From Zygaena filipendulae (Eukaryota > Arthropoda > Insecta > Lepidoptera > Zygaenidae), in NCBI GenBank assembly GCA_907165275.2, contig OU015677.1:3038001-3102000 (forward strand): a DNA stretch of 64,000 nt, in the 5' to 3' direction. A program made the translations under genes and the position numbers. Position 1 is the first letter of the stretch, and each line of letters begins with the position of its first letter. This document shows, one piece after another, positions 1 to 10,919 of this stretch. The notes below the pieces were generated by a model. The model was given only the letters and a program-made list of their open reading frames with translations. It searched no databases and had not been told where the DNA came from.

Positions 1-420
1 GTTGCGTGCGCTTGCGCAAGGCACTTGCACTGCACGAAGAAGTAAGATGCATACGCATTGATTGACTGCATTTGAATGTTCTCGTGTTGCACGTGGAATA
101 AGTAATAGGCGGACTTAATGCCGCAGTAGCATTCTCTACCAGGAATTTCAGTGCGTGCACAGACAGACAACCGGCTGCTCGACAGACGGGGGTAATATTA
201 GATACCTATACTATAGCAGTATAGTATTATATTATCTGTGATATAGCCAACCAGAACTCTCTTAAGTAGACGCTTTTCACCTTTTATTTATTTATTTATT
301 ACTAGTTTAAAGGTTGAATTACATAAAAATCCTGAAATACGTGATTCTTTATTTGAAATAGTCCAAATACTGATTTCTATAATTTGTGTTGTTACTTATG
401 ACTCTGTTTTCAAATCTCTT

Positions 421-479
421 TCTTTCTTCCTTTCCTCCTTCCTTCCTTCCTTTCTTTCTTTCTTTCTTCCATTCTTTCA
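421..479. repeat. CTTT/CCTT microsatellite
   Basis: Pure pyrimidine tract of TTTC/CTTC units just 20 bp inside the intron after ZP exon 3 (minus sense). Confidence 0.85.
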
Positions 480-498
480 TTACCATGTAGGTACTCAC

Positions 499-640
499 GT
501 TGTCGTTGGCCATTGTATTGCAACCTTTCAGTGGCAGCGTGTACTGGAGGTCACCTCTCGCGTTGACGTACTCCCGCAGACAGGTTGAGTTGCTGCCCAA
601 CCCTGCCGGGTATATGATGCCGTTGAACGTGTCTTGTATG
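499..640 (-). CDS. ZP gene exon 3: ZP-N core
   Basis: Acceptor TTTTTCTCCCAG before 640; 1 base + 47 codons; donor GACAAC|GTGAGT. It encodes IQDTFNGIIYPAGLG, then an N-glycosylation sequon inside SNSTC (second ZP cysteine), and LPLKGCNTM (third cysteine). The sequence ends in phase 0, so the next exon, left of the window, should begin on a codon boundary. Confidence 0.9.
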
Positions 641-3600
641 CTGGGAGAAAAAAAAATTTTGAAAGACAATGTCAAAGCCATATTGGTAGATTTTGTTCAA
701 AGATGGCCGTTGTGTACGAGTAGCTCTTTTTTGACATCAATAGAATAGGCTAGTTTCCTAAATTTTTTTTTTAGTCCGTTTTGTAGATTATTAAAAAATA
801 TTGGACACGTATTTTTTTTTTTTTATGTAACCAAAAAATAACGGAGATATATCAAGTCGAAATTTCACATGACGTCACGCCTCGCTACAGTTTGTTCGCA
901 CGTTATAGCGAGCTGTGAAGTCACGAGTCCCCCACCCTAAACTTTAATGCACTTTATCTATGCGCATATTTCCATTATTTTAAAAAAGCAAAAAATACGT
1001 GTCTTTTATTTTTTTATTATCTAACTGACGGACTAAATAGAATTTCGATTTTTTTACCCAGGAAACTAGCCTATTACAATAATCCGCCATTCACATTTTT
1101 TAAAGTAGCTAGCAGTTCTCCCGCGGTCTCGCCCATGTATTTCGGGACTCAATCAGAAACTCTTAAAATTATGTACTCTAGCTGTCACTTAGGGATGACC
1201 CGCGACATTTCGGCTCAACGTATCTCCGTTATTTTTTGTTTACGTAAAAAAGAAAAAAATATTTACTTGTCTAAAATTTTTTCAATAAAATCTACTAGAC
1301 GGACTAAAAACAAAAAGTTTAGTTTTAGTTAAATAACCTATTATCACAAATTCTTGTGATTTTTGTAGAACAAACAAATTCGTACTCAATGTTACGGAAA
1401 AAAGGAATTGTACTAAACAATACATAAAGTTAGTACTAATCGAATAGAACTACAGATTGTTCACCCATAACAATGTTTTATTTTGAGAACCTTTTTTCGT
1501 CGTTGTTTATGTATCTATCTGTTAAGTTGACAATCCAACTGTCCTATTAAAAACACAGACGCGTATTCAGCCCGGCCATAAATAATAAAAATAACATACA
1601 TATTTTAAAATTAAGCGGTCGAACCTGTTGGCGTGTCCGGCGCGCTGCGCGGGCGCGAGGGAGACGGTCACGTGCATGCTGTCCCGCTCGCACGCGACGG
1701 CGAGCGTGTCGCGCGCGGCGAGCGACTTGGGCCACGCGCTCGAGTCTGGCTCGGTCGCTGTCACTATCGCCGTTGGTTGCAACTCTGCGAAAAAATTGTT
1801 TTTGGAGTTTTTGGCGGGAATCCAAGATGGCGGGTACCGTAATTTTTTAGTTCTGTGTCGATAGAAAATTGATAAACATGCATTTGTTGTGTTTTAGGGT
1901 GCTGAAATCAACGACAAGATTCGCTGGGGCGTTTTTATTTGTGTCACTTGAAAATATATACGTGACCACTTTTGGAGCTACAATTAGGCTCGAGATAGTC
2001 CACAAAAAATTAACGGTAGATAAATTAAACAAATATACCTACTATGAAATATTTTTTTTTGGAGTGACCGAGAAAGAAACTCAATTTTAGTGATTTTTTA
2101 AGATTTTTGTCGGAAATTTTGGTGATATCAGCCCTATTTAAAGAACTTTTTTCACATGCATCAACGCTCACCTTCATTGCGCGCCTTCCTCTCCCAGTCT
2201 AACCAAATATGGTATGATCGTATAGGGCCCTACATAATACTAATAAGAGTTTTGGCCATCCAGAGCGTTTGGAGCTTGTATTACAAGCAGCTGGGATATG
2301 ATCAAGGAATATTGTGCAACGTGTTACTACGGAGTTTGTTGCGTAGCTTCTTCTCTCTGTTACAGATAATATCTATAGATAATACGTCTCTGGCCATAGC
2401 ACTAGAAAGGTGTGAAGGCCGGGCGTTTTTGTGAGTGTTGTCAAAGAAAAAGATAAAATAATATAATATAATCACTACATAGTATAAAAGAAAGTCGCTT
2501 CCCGCTGTCTGTCTGTCCCTATGTATGCTTAGATCTTTAAAACTAGGTACGCAACGAATTTTTATGCGGTTTTCACCAATAGATAGAGTGATTCATGAGG
2601 AAGGTTTATACCTATCTATATTTTATACTGGAATTCCCGCTGGAACTCGGAAATTGCCGCGGGTGAAACCTCGTGGGACAGCTAGTGACATAATAAAAGA
2701 TATAAAAAGAAAAATAATAGTAGATAGTAAGTAAATAGTAATAGGTAGTGACGTAGGAAAGATCATTACATTTTGCGTTTTAGCGGACGATTATTATTCG
2801 TCCGTTAAGTGGACGACTAGCCGCAGCCTCATATTATAAGCTATATTATAACAGTGCAATAGATGTTTTCGATCTTAAATCCTATTCCTAGGTTGTAATT
2901 TAGAACCGTTATATTTTCCACATGAAATCATCACATGATGGCCATTCCTCATAAAATTATGAGCCATTTAAAATTACAAGTTATCATACGTTATTAAGTA
3001 CCAGATATATTATATCTCAAGTGTATATTTTAGAAAGTATAATTAACTGAACAATGTTACGGTACGGAAGACAAGGTAATGCATGCAGCATGGAACTTTT
3101 ATGGATTCGTATGTTTTTTAAAGTCAATGTGTTTCCAAAATTTTGGCAGATTTAATAAAACCCCACTCTCGTTAATTTCAGAGTTCAAAAGCATAACAAA
3201 CAAATAATTAAATTCTCATTCGCATAATTTATAATAAGGATTAAACAATATAACTATTTGATACTGCTCGGACATTATTAAAACAAATGTGATGCATTTC
3301 TTTATCAATCTTAATAATATCTCACATCGAAGTTTTGTCTTTTGTAATTTCGTCTTTATACAATGTGTACGGTCGAAATTTCAATGGGCGAAGTATTAAT
3401 GTAATCTAAAGCCCGCTCCACACTCACGCGAGAATCTTGCGAGAACGCCAGAAAACCGCGAGAACGTGAATGTGGTGGCGATTTTCTCCGCCGTTTCTCG
3501 TGGTTTTCTCGCGTTTTCGCAAGATTCCCGCGAGAATGTGGAGTGGCCTTTATAAAAACTTTTTTAAAAGCTGGTCCTGAACTAGTACCTAATACTTGGC

Positions 3601-4830
3601 AAACAATTAGGTCACTGGCAATCTATACATATAAAACTCTTTGTTTGTCATGAATGACTGACTGACGGATCAACGCACAGTCTCAACTGCTGAACATAGA
3701 GACCTGAAATTTGGAGGGTGTGTTCTTTGCATGACGTAGGCATCTGATAAGAAAGGATTTTTGAAAATTCAACCCCTAAAGGGGTGAAAAGGTGTTGCAA
3801 AGTTTCGCGGGAACTCCGAAATTATCCCGGGTGAAACCGCGCGGGTCAGCTAGTAATAGTAAGTAATTGCGACATCTAAAAGATTTTTTTAAAACTGCAT
3901 TAATTGTTGGTGTTTTAACAGTCTGTGCGTCAAAGATGCGCTTGCGCGGGTCGTTGCCTGTGAGGGCGGCAGAGGGGCGGGGGCGATGACCTCGGTCGTC
4001 CACCCTGCGCGGCCGCCGAGCCTTCGCAGGCTTAAAATATTATAATGAGGATCTAAATAACAGAGGTGGTATGACTTCCAGCGCGACAAATTATGAGCAT
4101 GGGCGTAAAAAGTTTTGATATCCAGAAAATAAAACAACAAAAATATCTTTGTTGTTTTATTTTGCTTTAAATTTAAATTTTTTGCTCGCCTCTCGTTATT
4201 TCAATACAATATTAATGTAATATTTTGAACTTTTGGGACATTCAGACATCAGTGTAGTCGTATGTGGCTAATAAATTTTGCAGTCACAGAACATCTGAGT
4301 AAATTCTGAGTAAATAAATAAATAAAAAAAAAAAAAAAAAATAAATAACAGATAGACGGGACATCAACTCAGTCTACACTCTACAGTTAGTATGGAAACT
4401 GAAAATCAGTGTCGCCGGGTGATTTTCCTACACAAAAAAAAAAAAATAACATACGCGTGGAATTGAGATCCTCCTCCTTTTTGGGAAGTCGGTTAAAAAC
4501 TATTTATCACGCACAAAAACATTCAGTAACGCAACGACATATTGTAATAAATGCCATTCCCGATACGTTTTCACTTAGTCAGTGCTTTCAAACTTCAGTT
4601 TCGGGAATATTATAGGAGATACCTACTTGGGATGTCAGCAAAGGAATTATTGAGAAAGTGAGACCTACCCATACACTGCCTCTCTCGACTCTCGTTTATT
4701 TTCTCTACGGTTGTGACTTGTATTTATTGTTATAATTATATAGTTTAGTTACCTGTGTTGGCTGGTATCTGCTTGGTTCGCGCGGTCGCTAGAAGCGCAG
4801 ATAATATCAGGAACGTCCACATGGCTCAGT
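499..4830 (-). CDS. Secreted ZP-domain protein, 5' part of gene (three coding exons; continues off the left edge)
   Basis: Three exons join in frame: 4822-4753 (phase 1 end, G), 1784-1625 (starts AG, giving GAG=Glu; ends AG) and 640-499 (starts C, giving AGC=Ser; ends phase 0 at a GTGAGT donor). Together they give 124 residues: a signal peptide, a short spacer, then the start of a zona pellucida domain. Three cysteines sit as expected for the N-terminal half of a ZP domain, in VACERDSMHVTV, GSNSTCLREY and LKGCNTM. The strand TFNGIIYPAGLG matches the usual FxGxIY ZP motif. ZP proteins of insects are polymerising components of apical extracellular matrix and cuticle; that role is family knowledge. 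The remaining ZP domain, any furin site and any transmembrane anchor lie left of position 1. Which insect ZP paralogue this is I cannot say. Confidence 0.85.
744..1075. mobile_element. TGACGTCA-bearing TIR element, copy 1 (full length)
   Basis: Perfect 15-bp terminal inverted repeats, AATAGGCTAGTTTCC at the left and its complement at the right, bound about 330 bp. The inside has poly-T tracts, two TTAGTCCGTC-like stretches in inverted orientation and TGACGTCA at 870-877. It lies in the intron between ZP exons 2 and 3. There is no coding capacity, so it is a MITE-like element. A partial right half of another copy lies at about 1190-1342. Confidence 0.8.
1190..1342. mobile_element. TGACGTCA element family, partial copy
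   Basis: The region runs from GACATTTCGGCTCAACGTAT to AAATAACCTATT and matches the right half of the neighbouring full copy, including the poly-A/ACGTAAAAAAGAAAAA core. Confidence 0.65.
1625..1784 (-). CDS. ZP gene exon 2: spacer and first part of ZP domain
   Basis: Acceptor TTTTTTCGCAG before 1784; 2 + 52 codons + 2 bases; donor CAACAG|GTTCGA. The translation runs from LQPTAIVTATEPDSSAWP through CERDSMHVTVSLAPAQ to GHAN. It holds the first ZP cysteine in the usual V-x-C-x-x-D-x-M-x-V context. The exon is GC-rich (codon third positions mostly G/C), in sharp contrast with the AT-rich flanks. Open frames on the opposite strand here are shadows. Confidence 0.88.
2462..2685 (+). mobile_element. 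Helitron-like element (subfamily with CTGTCTGTCTGTCCCTATG)
   Basis: The copy ends in a GC hairpin-like stretch then GGGACAGCTAG|T. It shares its 5' part with the copy at 46385-46575, and differs in the 5' part from the main family. Confidence 0.6.
3409..3551. repeat. 143-bp near-palindromic GC-rich element
   Basis: The left arm AAGCCCGCTCCACACTCACG pairs with the right arm's CGCGAGAATGTGGAGTGGCC. Both arms continue inward through CGAGAATCTTGCGAGAAC-type sequence. The ends abut TA on both sides, compatible with a TA target duplication. This is a hairpin-forming MITE or remnant. Confidence 0.6.
3622..3853 (+). mobile_element. Helitron-like element, ATGACTGACTGACGG subfamily
   Basis: It starts A|TCTATACATATAAAA and ends GCGCGGGTCAGCTAG|T. 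Relatives lie at 24937-25350 (tandem pair) and 44853-45045 (3'-truncated). Confidence 0.7.
3915..4030. other. GC-rich island of unknown nature in the ZP intron
   Basis: About 100 bp is very GC-rich (CGCGGCCGCCGAGC, GAGGGGCGGGGGCG) inside AT-rich intron. Two minus-strand frames are open across it (one reads GNDPRKRIFDAQ), and on the plus strand an acceptor-like TTGGTGTTTTAACAG precedes it. No phase-compatible donor joins it to the ZP exons, which already join directly. It may be an unrecognised exon, a CpG-rich regulatory segment or a repeat core. Confidence 0.3.
4380..4720 (+). repeat. Dispersed repeat family D, copy 1
   Basis: Same layout as 27655-27960 and 62640-62945: GAAAATCAGTGTCGCCGGG, then CACGCACAAAAACATTCA, CACTTAGTCA, GGGATGTCAGCAAA and a closing CCTCTCT. 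A second repeat (CCTCCTCCTTTTT and AAGTCGGTTAAAA, 4430-4498) is inserted after its first 50 bp. Confidence 0.6.
4753..4830 (-). CDS. ZP gene exon 1: start codon and signal peptide
   Basis: An acceptor (TTGTTGTTTTAG) precedes position 4830. After 8 untranslated bases ATG at 4822-4820 opens 23 codons starting MWTFLILSALLATART, a compact signal peptide with a hydrophobic core and a likely cleavage after the Ala-Thr-Ala stretch. The exon ends with one base of a codon before GTAACT. That phase fits the next exon exactly (G+AG=Glu). The acceptor upstream of the ATG implies at least one further 5' untranslated exon. The exon is too short to be found by ORF length and was recognised from its signal peptide and splice phase. 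Confidence 0.85.
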
Positions 4831-4889
4831 CTAAAACAACAATAAAACAACAATAAAATATTTAATACTAAAGCCAGTAGGTACAGGGC

Positions 4890-5165
4890 TCTTATTCACT
4901 ATGACCATGACACGTCGACGTCACGTTAAGATAACGCGCCACAAAAATTGTTTTCCCCTCACGTGCAAAGAAGTTTCACTTCAAAAAACTACATTTACAA
5001 CGTGTGTTATGGCATACAGAATATTAATTTCTAATATTTTGGCATCTGGGGGGCATTTGGGGTTGTGTCTTTGGGACGCGCATTATGGGCAAGGAATAAT
5101 AATAATCCACTTCACAACACACAGATCTACTTGATCCCACAGTAAGCTATTATTAGCTTGTGTCG
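4890..5165 (+). repeat. Dispersed repeat family E, copy 1
   Basis: It matches the minus strand of 8556-8775: TTAAGATAACGCGCCAC, TTTCCCCTC, TTGTGTCTTTGGGACGCGC, TTATGGGCAAGGAAT. The trailing GATCCCACAGTAAGC with CCAAGCAA also recurs at 37850-37893. It is probably part of a LINE or other retroelement; no coding capacity is seen. Confidence 0.55.
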
Positions 5166-5562
5166 TGGAAACCAAGCAAACATGGTATATACTACATAGA
5201 ATTACATATAATATTATTTAATTTGCAGATAGAATTTAAAAGGGTGGAGTGTGGTTATTTTACATATATATGTATATTATACTTTAGATAATGTGGTTGG
5301 TCATAGTGAATAATGGCTCTGGTTCGACCCGTGTTGCTTTTGGAGTTCCGAAAGAATTTCGGGATAAAAAGGAGCTTATGTTCTTTTCTGTACTCTTGAT
5401 AACGTGTTAAATGTGTAATTATCATTAACATTTAATGATGATAATTACGCAGGTACTTATCTTCTTAGATCACGAGTACAATTGCATTTATCGCAATCTC
5501 TTTAGCAGGAGTGAAAGGTAGCCTAGAGCGTAGTCAGAATGCATTTGTTTTATTGTCACATT

Positions 5563-5762
5563 AGCTGTTCCCCCGCAGTTTCACCCGCGGTAATTTTGGA
5601 GTTTCCGCGGGAATTCCGGGTTACAATATAGCCTATAACACTCACAAATAACGTAACTTTCTATTGATAAAATAATTTTTAAAATTGGTTTAGTAGTTCC
5701 AGAGATTTTCCTCTACAACCTCACAAACCCACAAAATTTACCACTTTGTAATATTAGTTAGA
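5563..5762 (-). mobile_element. Helitron-like element
   Basis: Complement of the family: AGCTGTTCCCCCGCAGTTTC followed by TTTCCGCGGGAATTCCGGG, ending in TTGTAATATTAGTTAGA. A degenerate fragment of the same orientation precedes it at about 5325-5410. Confidence 0.65.
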
Positions 5763-5805
5763 TACATTCTTGAATAAGTTTGGAGAGAAGGAATTACCTA
5801 ATTCT

Positions 5806-5956
5806 AACTAATATTATAAACTCGACTATGAGTTTGTTTGTCACGGTTTTACATGTTAACTACTCAGCCTTAGCTACGTTGTCAGGGGTACAGAGAAGGA
5901 CATAGGGCACTCGTCATCTCGGAATTCCCATGGGTGAAACCGCGGGGACCAGCTAG
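5806..5956 (+). mobile_element. Helitron-like element
   Basis: CTAATATTATAAACT, a GTTTGTTTGTCACGG stretch, TCAGGGGTACAGAGAAGGAC, then GGGGACCAGCTAG|T. Confidence 0.7.
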
Positions 5957-6049
5957 TTCTGCATATTTTACATTGGACATTATTGTAACTTAAATAAATT
6001 AATTTGTAAATTGTAACTTTTATTTTTTATAATCCTCCCATTTAAGTTT

Positions 6050-6230
6050 GTAGAAATTAGGAAAGTGAGTTTGTTTGTTACGCTTTCACGCCTTAACGGC
6101 TCAACTGATCATCATGAAGTTTTTTATAAACGTTGTCAGGGATACAGAGAAGGACATAGGATACTTTTTATCCCAGAATTCCCGTGGGGTTCCCGAAATT
6201 ACCGCGGGTAAAACCTCGGGGAACAGCTAT
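6050..6230 (+). mobile_element. Helitron-like element
   Basis: It contains TTTGTTTGTTACGCTTTCAC, the TCAGGGATACAGAGAAGGAC core and AAATTACCGCGGGTAAAACC, ending GGGAACAGCTA|T. It immediately precedes the 4-bp-TSD element at 6242. Confidence 0.7.
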
Positions 6231-6241
6231 AAAGAATAGAT

Positions 6242-6476
6242 GGACATAGATAAGCAATAGTGTGTTAACCCACACTAGAGAAATTTTGAGTAAATCGTGT
6301 TTTAAAATTATGGCGCCATTTTCTGTCAACATTTTTTATGTTCAATATTTAGTTACATACTTAAACAATGTAATAAGGTAAACACATAGTTAAAAAACGT
6401 TCCCTAACTCTCAATAAATCGTTCTGAATAGGTAACTTAATTTTGTGGGTTAACATGTTATTGCTTATCTGCGTCC
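6242..6476 (+). mobile_element. 235-bp TIR element (family F), copy A, 4-bp TSD AGAT
   Basis: The terminal inverted repeats are GGACATAGATAAGCAATAGT at the left and the complement of GGACGCAGATAAGCAATAAC at the right, both continuing into GTTAACCCACA. The 4-bp AGAT flanks both ends (6238-6241, 6477-6480). There is no ORF; it is a MITE. Confidence 0.85.
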
Positions 6477-7974
6477 AGATGTGGAATTAAGTGTAACCAA
6501 TATTGCGCAATAATTATGTTTTAACCTTTTCAAACCTAACTCTGTGAAGTGTTAGCTTTAGCTTATACAAATACGTGTTTTATTTGTTATTTAATCTTCG
6601 TGGGCTGTCGGTAACGGCGTGCAAGGTCCATATATGAGATAGCTAAATATGGAGTTAAAGTGGGCGAACAGTTTTGTAATAGAATGATCAAAATATTAAA
6701 AACATGCATTTTCGATATTTTTAAATCTAAAAACATTTTTTTTTATACAAATGAAAATTCTGTTTAGTTTTTGCTTTTAATCTAAATTTTATATCCGAAT
6801 AAAAAATCTCCTAAATGTCCTTGAAAAACCGATTGGATTTTGAGGAAGACCTCTTCAAAACTATGGCTTTTAAATATTATAAAAAATTTAACACAATACG
6901 TACTCTACAAACGACGTTTGTCACCAAAATGGGAATTTCGTAACGTTTTTAACGCACCTATACCTATGAACCTGTTTTTTTAATCTAATCTAATTATTTT
7001 ATTTTACAAATGATTCTTTTCCACAAGTTATGGTATTGTTAAAGAATGGTTAAAATCTAATTCTATAGTTAACTAAGTTGAATTAAAACTTGAATTTGTG
7101 TTTTTTTTGCTACACAAAATCATGTCAGATTCTAAAAAAAAACTCGTAGGTAAGTACTGAGTCAAAATATTGTCCCCTAAAATAAACATAATGTGTGTAT
7201 TATAATATGATCCGTATAGAAGACATCAGACATTCATTCTCTTCGTCTGTCTGTCTGACTGTTGCAACGTACCCGCCTAATTACAGAACACATTTTGTTT
7301 TGTCGCACCGCCGACAATAGATCTGAGGGCCCACCATAAGTTATACACCACTTTATTTTTATCAAGATGGCGTCACCATATTCAGTTAAGTTTATAATAT
7401 CGCTTTACGAAATAAATATTTTTTTAAACGATCGTAATGTAAATGATTAAAAAAATGATTCTTTTAAACATTCACAACAAAAAATGATACAAAAATATTC
7501 CATTACTTTCTTCCCGAAAATTGACCAAGCAAATATTTTTAATATACAATCTCTAATTGTATGTACCATGCTCCTATTTCTTTTTGTTTTTTCTTTAATT
7601 AATTAGGTAATCGTTAAAAGAATTACCAACCTTATAAAAACTAGTTAAATGTAACGTTAGGCCAGGATGATAGTTTTTAGTCGGTTTGAAATTGTGCAAA
7701 AAATTTTATTTTAAAATTGAAATTGAAAAAATCCTTCATTTGACATAACATACAAACAACACGTGAACAATAAGTATGTAGTATGATTGAGGATTACTTA
7801 CTGTATTTTATCTGTGTAGTGAGTAAACTCATGGTAAGGCTTCAGAAACTCATTTGCCATTCTTACCACGGTTGATTGTTGCGACATGCAAGAACAACAG
7901 ACGAATTTTACCATAATATTTAGGCTACATTTGGAAGAAAACGTGACCCCAATTGAAATAACCAAATTCAATCA

Positions 7975-8245
7975 CCATGCTGTTCGGCAATCAAGAGTTC
8001 CCGGGTTTGATTCCCGGTGGGGGTTTGTGTAAGTTATTGCCATTAATATAGGATGTAATAATTACTTTTATTACTTTAAAGTTCTGTGTTTCTAAATTGT
8101 TATAGTTTTGTGTACGTACTGCTAAATTCTGTACTTTATATAAGAGTAACTATTATTGGCTCATAGTGTAATCTTGTAATCTAAATCTATTATATGTTTT
8201 TGTAGCTGTTGTTGTCCTGAATAAACGAAAATAAAATAAAAATAA
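7975..8245 (+). repeat. SINE-like fragment with tRNA B-box
   Basis: AATCAAGAGTTCCCGGGTTT followed by GATTCCCGGTGGGGG resembles a tRNA B-box. It is followed by TTTGTGTAAGTT and an A-rich end with AATAAACGAAAATAAAATAA. It does not fold as a full tRNA. Confidence 0.45.
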
Positions 8246-8555
8246 TGTTAAATATTAGGCAAATTAGAGGAGCGTTCTCAGTATTCAATTCTTATTCCAA
8301 ATATATATAAAAACATACATAAACTACTAAAAAATTTGATGTGATGTTTATTGATGCGCAAACGGATCATAAACAAGGGTTATTCAACGCCCTTTTTTGT
8401 ATTGGTTTTTGTTTGCTGACGCGCCATCAAGTTAATTTTTTTTTCTTTAGATATTTGAAGTTCGAATCGAATACTAAACACTCTCCATCGATACAACCCT
8501 CATTCAACTTTACACGCTACAATGATAGCGTGTGATTGAGACATGGGCCCACTTC

Positions 8556-8775
8556 ACTATGACCAACAAAATTCCTTGCCCATAACGCGCGTCCCAAAAA
8601 CACAATCCCAAACGCTCCAGGTGCCAAAATATACGAAATTTATATTCTTTATGACAAAAGAAACGTTATAAATGTATTTTTTGTTAAGTGGAACTGCTTT
8701 GAACACGAGGGGAAAGCAATTTAAGTGGCGCCTTATCTTAACGCTTAACTTGAAACTGGCTAAATGCATTATATG
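8556..8775 (-). repeat. Dispersed repeat family E, copy 2 (inverted relative to copy 1)
   Basis: Read on the minus strand it matches 4890-5130 in order and spacing (CGCGTTATGGGCAAGGAATT, GAAAGCAATTTAAGTGGCGC in plus orientation). The tail TTGAAACTGGCTAAATGCAT also resembles 45490-45525. Confidence 0.55.
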
Positions 8776-9251
8776 CGAAAGCCAAATAGAAGAAGAAAGA
8801 AAATGTTGTTGATGTTATCTACAGTGAAATTTGTCGAAGTTTAGTTGGACTCTATTAATAAAATATAATAATTAAATTTCTACGGAAAAGAAATCGAAAT
8901 CAGAGAACAATACTTCCTGATTTAGAAAAATAAGACCAAGGAAGCGATGATTGTTTTAATGAATAACTAAGTATGAGGATAATAATCGAATTTGATTTGA
9001 TTTTATTTAAATTGTTCTGACCTATCTAATATAGAATCAAGATTGTTTTGAAGATTCGAACTAGTTACGGCTCCATCAAATTAGTAATATATACGTATTT
9101 CCTACTCATAATCAATTTCGTGCGTTGTATTTTTTATTCGGAGATTGGGATCACAATTTTAATTATGTACACGAGCCAATATAAATATGCAAACCGGTTC
9201 ATCGCACTCATAGATTTTTCATGACATCAGATTCCAAGACTGATTAACAAA

Positions 9252-9788
9252 TCTATACTAATATTATAAAGAGGTAAAGTTTGTGAATTGTGAGTTTGTG
9301 AATTTGTGAAGTTAGGTATAGGGGGTAATCTCTGGATCTTTGCAGGTTTTGTTAGGCAGTACAAACTACTTACTTTTTTGAGTTCCCGAGGGAGTACATA
9401 AATCTATGCGGGTGAATCCACTCGAAAACAGTAAGTTATCTATACTTAATACCTATTATAAAGAGCAGAAGTTTGTGAGTTTGTGACGTTGTAGGGGGTA
9501 ATCTCTGGACATACTGAACCGATTTTGAAAATTCTTTCACTTATAGGAAGCTACAGTGGTCCTGAGTGTCATAGGGTACTTTTAATTTCGGAATTCCCTC
9601 GGGAACTCCGAATTTCCCGCAGGTAAAACCACGGGGGAACAGCTATCTCTGGATCTACTGAGTCGATTTTGAAAATTCTTTCACTTATAGGAAGCTACGG
9701 GAGTTCTGCGAGACATGAGGTACTTTTATCCTTAAATTCCCACGGGAACTCGGAAATTACCACGGGTGAAACTGCGGGAGATAGCTAG
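9252..9788 (+). mobile_element. Tandem array of three Helitron-like units
   Basis: Unit 1 spans 9252-9425, unit 2 about 9439-9646, unit 3 about 9646-9788 (5'-truncated). Units 1 and 2 start TCTATACTAATATTATAAAG-like. Units 2 and 3 share TTTTGAAAATTCTTTCACTT with ATAGGAAGCTAC and end GGGGAACAGCTAT and GGAGATAGCTAG|T. Confidence 0.7.
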
Positions 9789-10543
9789 TATTTAAATAAA
9801 TGTTAACACGAAATGAAGGATATAAATTGCGTGGAGAATTGAAAGGAACATGATTTTGACAATGAAAAATATATAAATGTGTGCAATTAATATTTGGTGT
9901 ATTTTATAAAAATCATAAAACCATTTAGCTATCTTTAAAAGCTTTTGCAACAAAGTGGCCCTTTAAAAAGTTCATGATCTCTGCCTATCCCACGAGGAGA
10001 CAGCTGTGAGTTTTAGGTGCGTGGGGACGGACGGACGGAGGCGTTTATTGTGTCTTTGGTTATATAGCAATGTTATTTACATAAAAGGAAGTTGCTTCAT
10101 AAAAAACCTTTAGGTACGTAATTGATTCCAAATTAAAATAATTCATCAGAACTATACGCCGCCTAGTATGCCTCCTTAACTTTTTTCAATGAAAGGACAA
10201 AAGGAAAAACAATAAACTCATAATATTTACCCGTCAAGAACAAATACCGCATCACTTCTATAGTTGTAGAATTACCAAAGAGTAAAGACACAACCTTCGT
10301 CGCAAAGTCGAAGTTATTAGTTTTTTTTTCTTATAATTAGTCACACGGATGCAAGGTCTTTGGTGTTCGAGTTAATTTTAAAAATACATTTGTGGTAAAT
10401 TTCAAAATGCAACATTTATTTTTGCATAATCATAATAAATTATTAGTGTTGGTCTTGCGCAAAACTTCTAGAACAGATGCAATGGAGCAAAGTATTTCTG
10501 GTGGGTTGTTCGAAAATTGTAGACTAATTGAATTTATGAATGG

Positions 10544-10715
10544 CTAGCTGTGCCCCGCGGTTTTACCTGCGTTAATTTCAGAGATACCGTGGGAGTTCCG
10601 GGATAAAAAGTAGCCTAAGTTACTCCTTATAACAATAGCTATCTGCCAGTGAAAGTCCCATTAAAATCGGTCCAGCCGTTTTAGAGATTAGCCCGAACAA
10701 ACAGACAGACAGAGA
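10544..10715 (-). mobile_element. Helitron-like element
   Basis: CTAGCTGTGCCCCGCGGTTT begins the complement copy; it runs through AATCGGTCCAGCCGTTTTAG to an AACAGACAGACAGAG tract. A plus-strand 3' fragment ending in CCAGCTAG|T lies at 10850-10914. Confidence 0.7.
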
Positions 10716-10919
10716 AAAAAAAAATGATGGAAGTACCGTATATCCTTTGTATGCATTTAGTGAAAGGCTGTTAATTTGAAATTACAAACAGACACTTAAA
10801 TTTTATTTATGTCTAGATTAAAATTGCTTTAGATCTCTAGATTTTAGTGCCTGCGAAGTAAATATTACGCTCATAGGGAAGTTCCACGCGAGTGAATCCG
10901 CCACCACCAGCTAGTGTGA

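Noticed and set aside
1547..1864. Arg-rich and other overlapping frames on both strands
   Set aside because: They are shadows of the GC-rich ZP exon 2 (1784-1625), which alone has fitting splice sites and a ZP motif.
7990..8025. tRNA gene suggested by GGGTTTGATTCCCGG
   Set aside because: Only a B-box-like T-arm is present. No acceptor stem, anticodon arm or full cloverleaf could be drawn; fits a SINE better. The same applies to 23220-23250, 43880-43905, 24405-24420 and 29465-29490.
9252..9788. CRISPR-like array suspected from repeated GC-rich motifs
   Set aside because: The repeated units are full mobile-element copies with different lengths, not short direct repeats with spacers, and the genome is eukaryotic.
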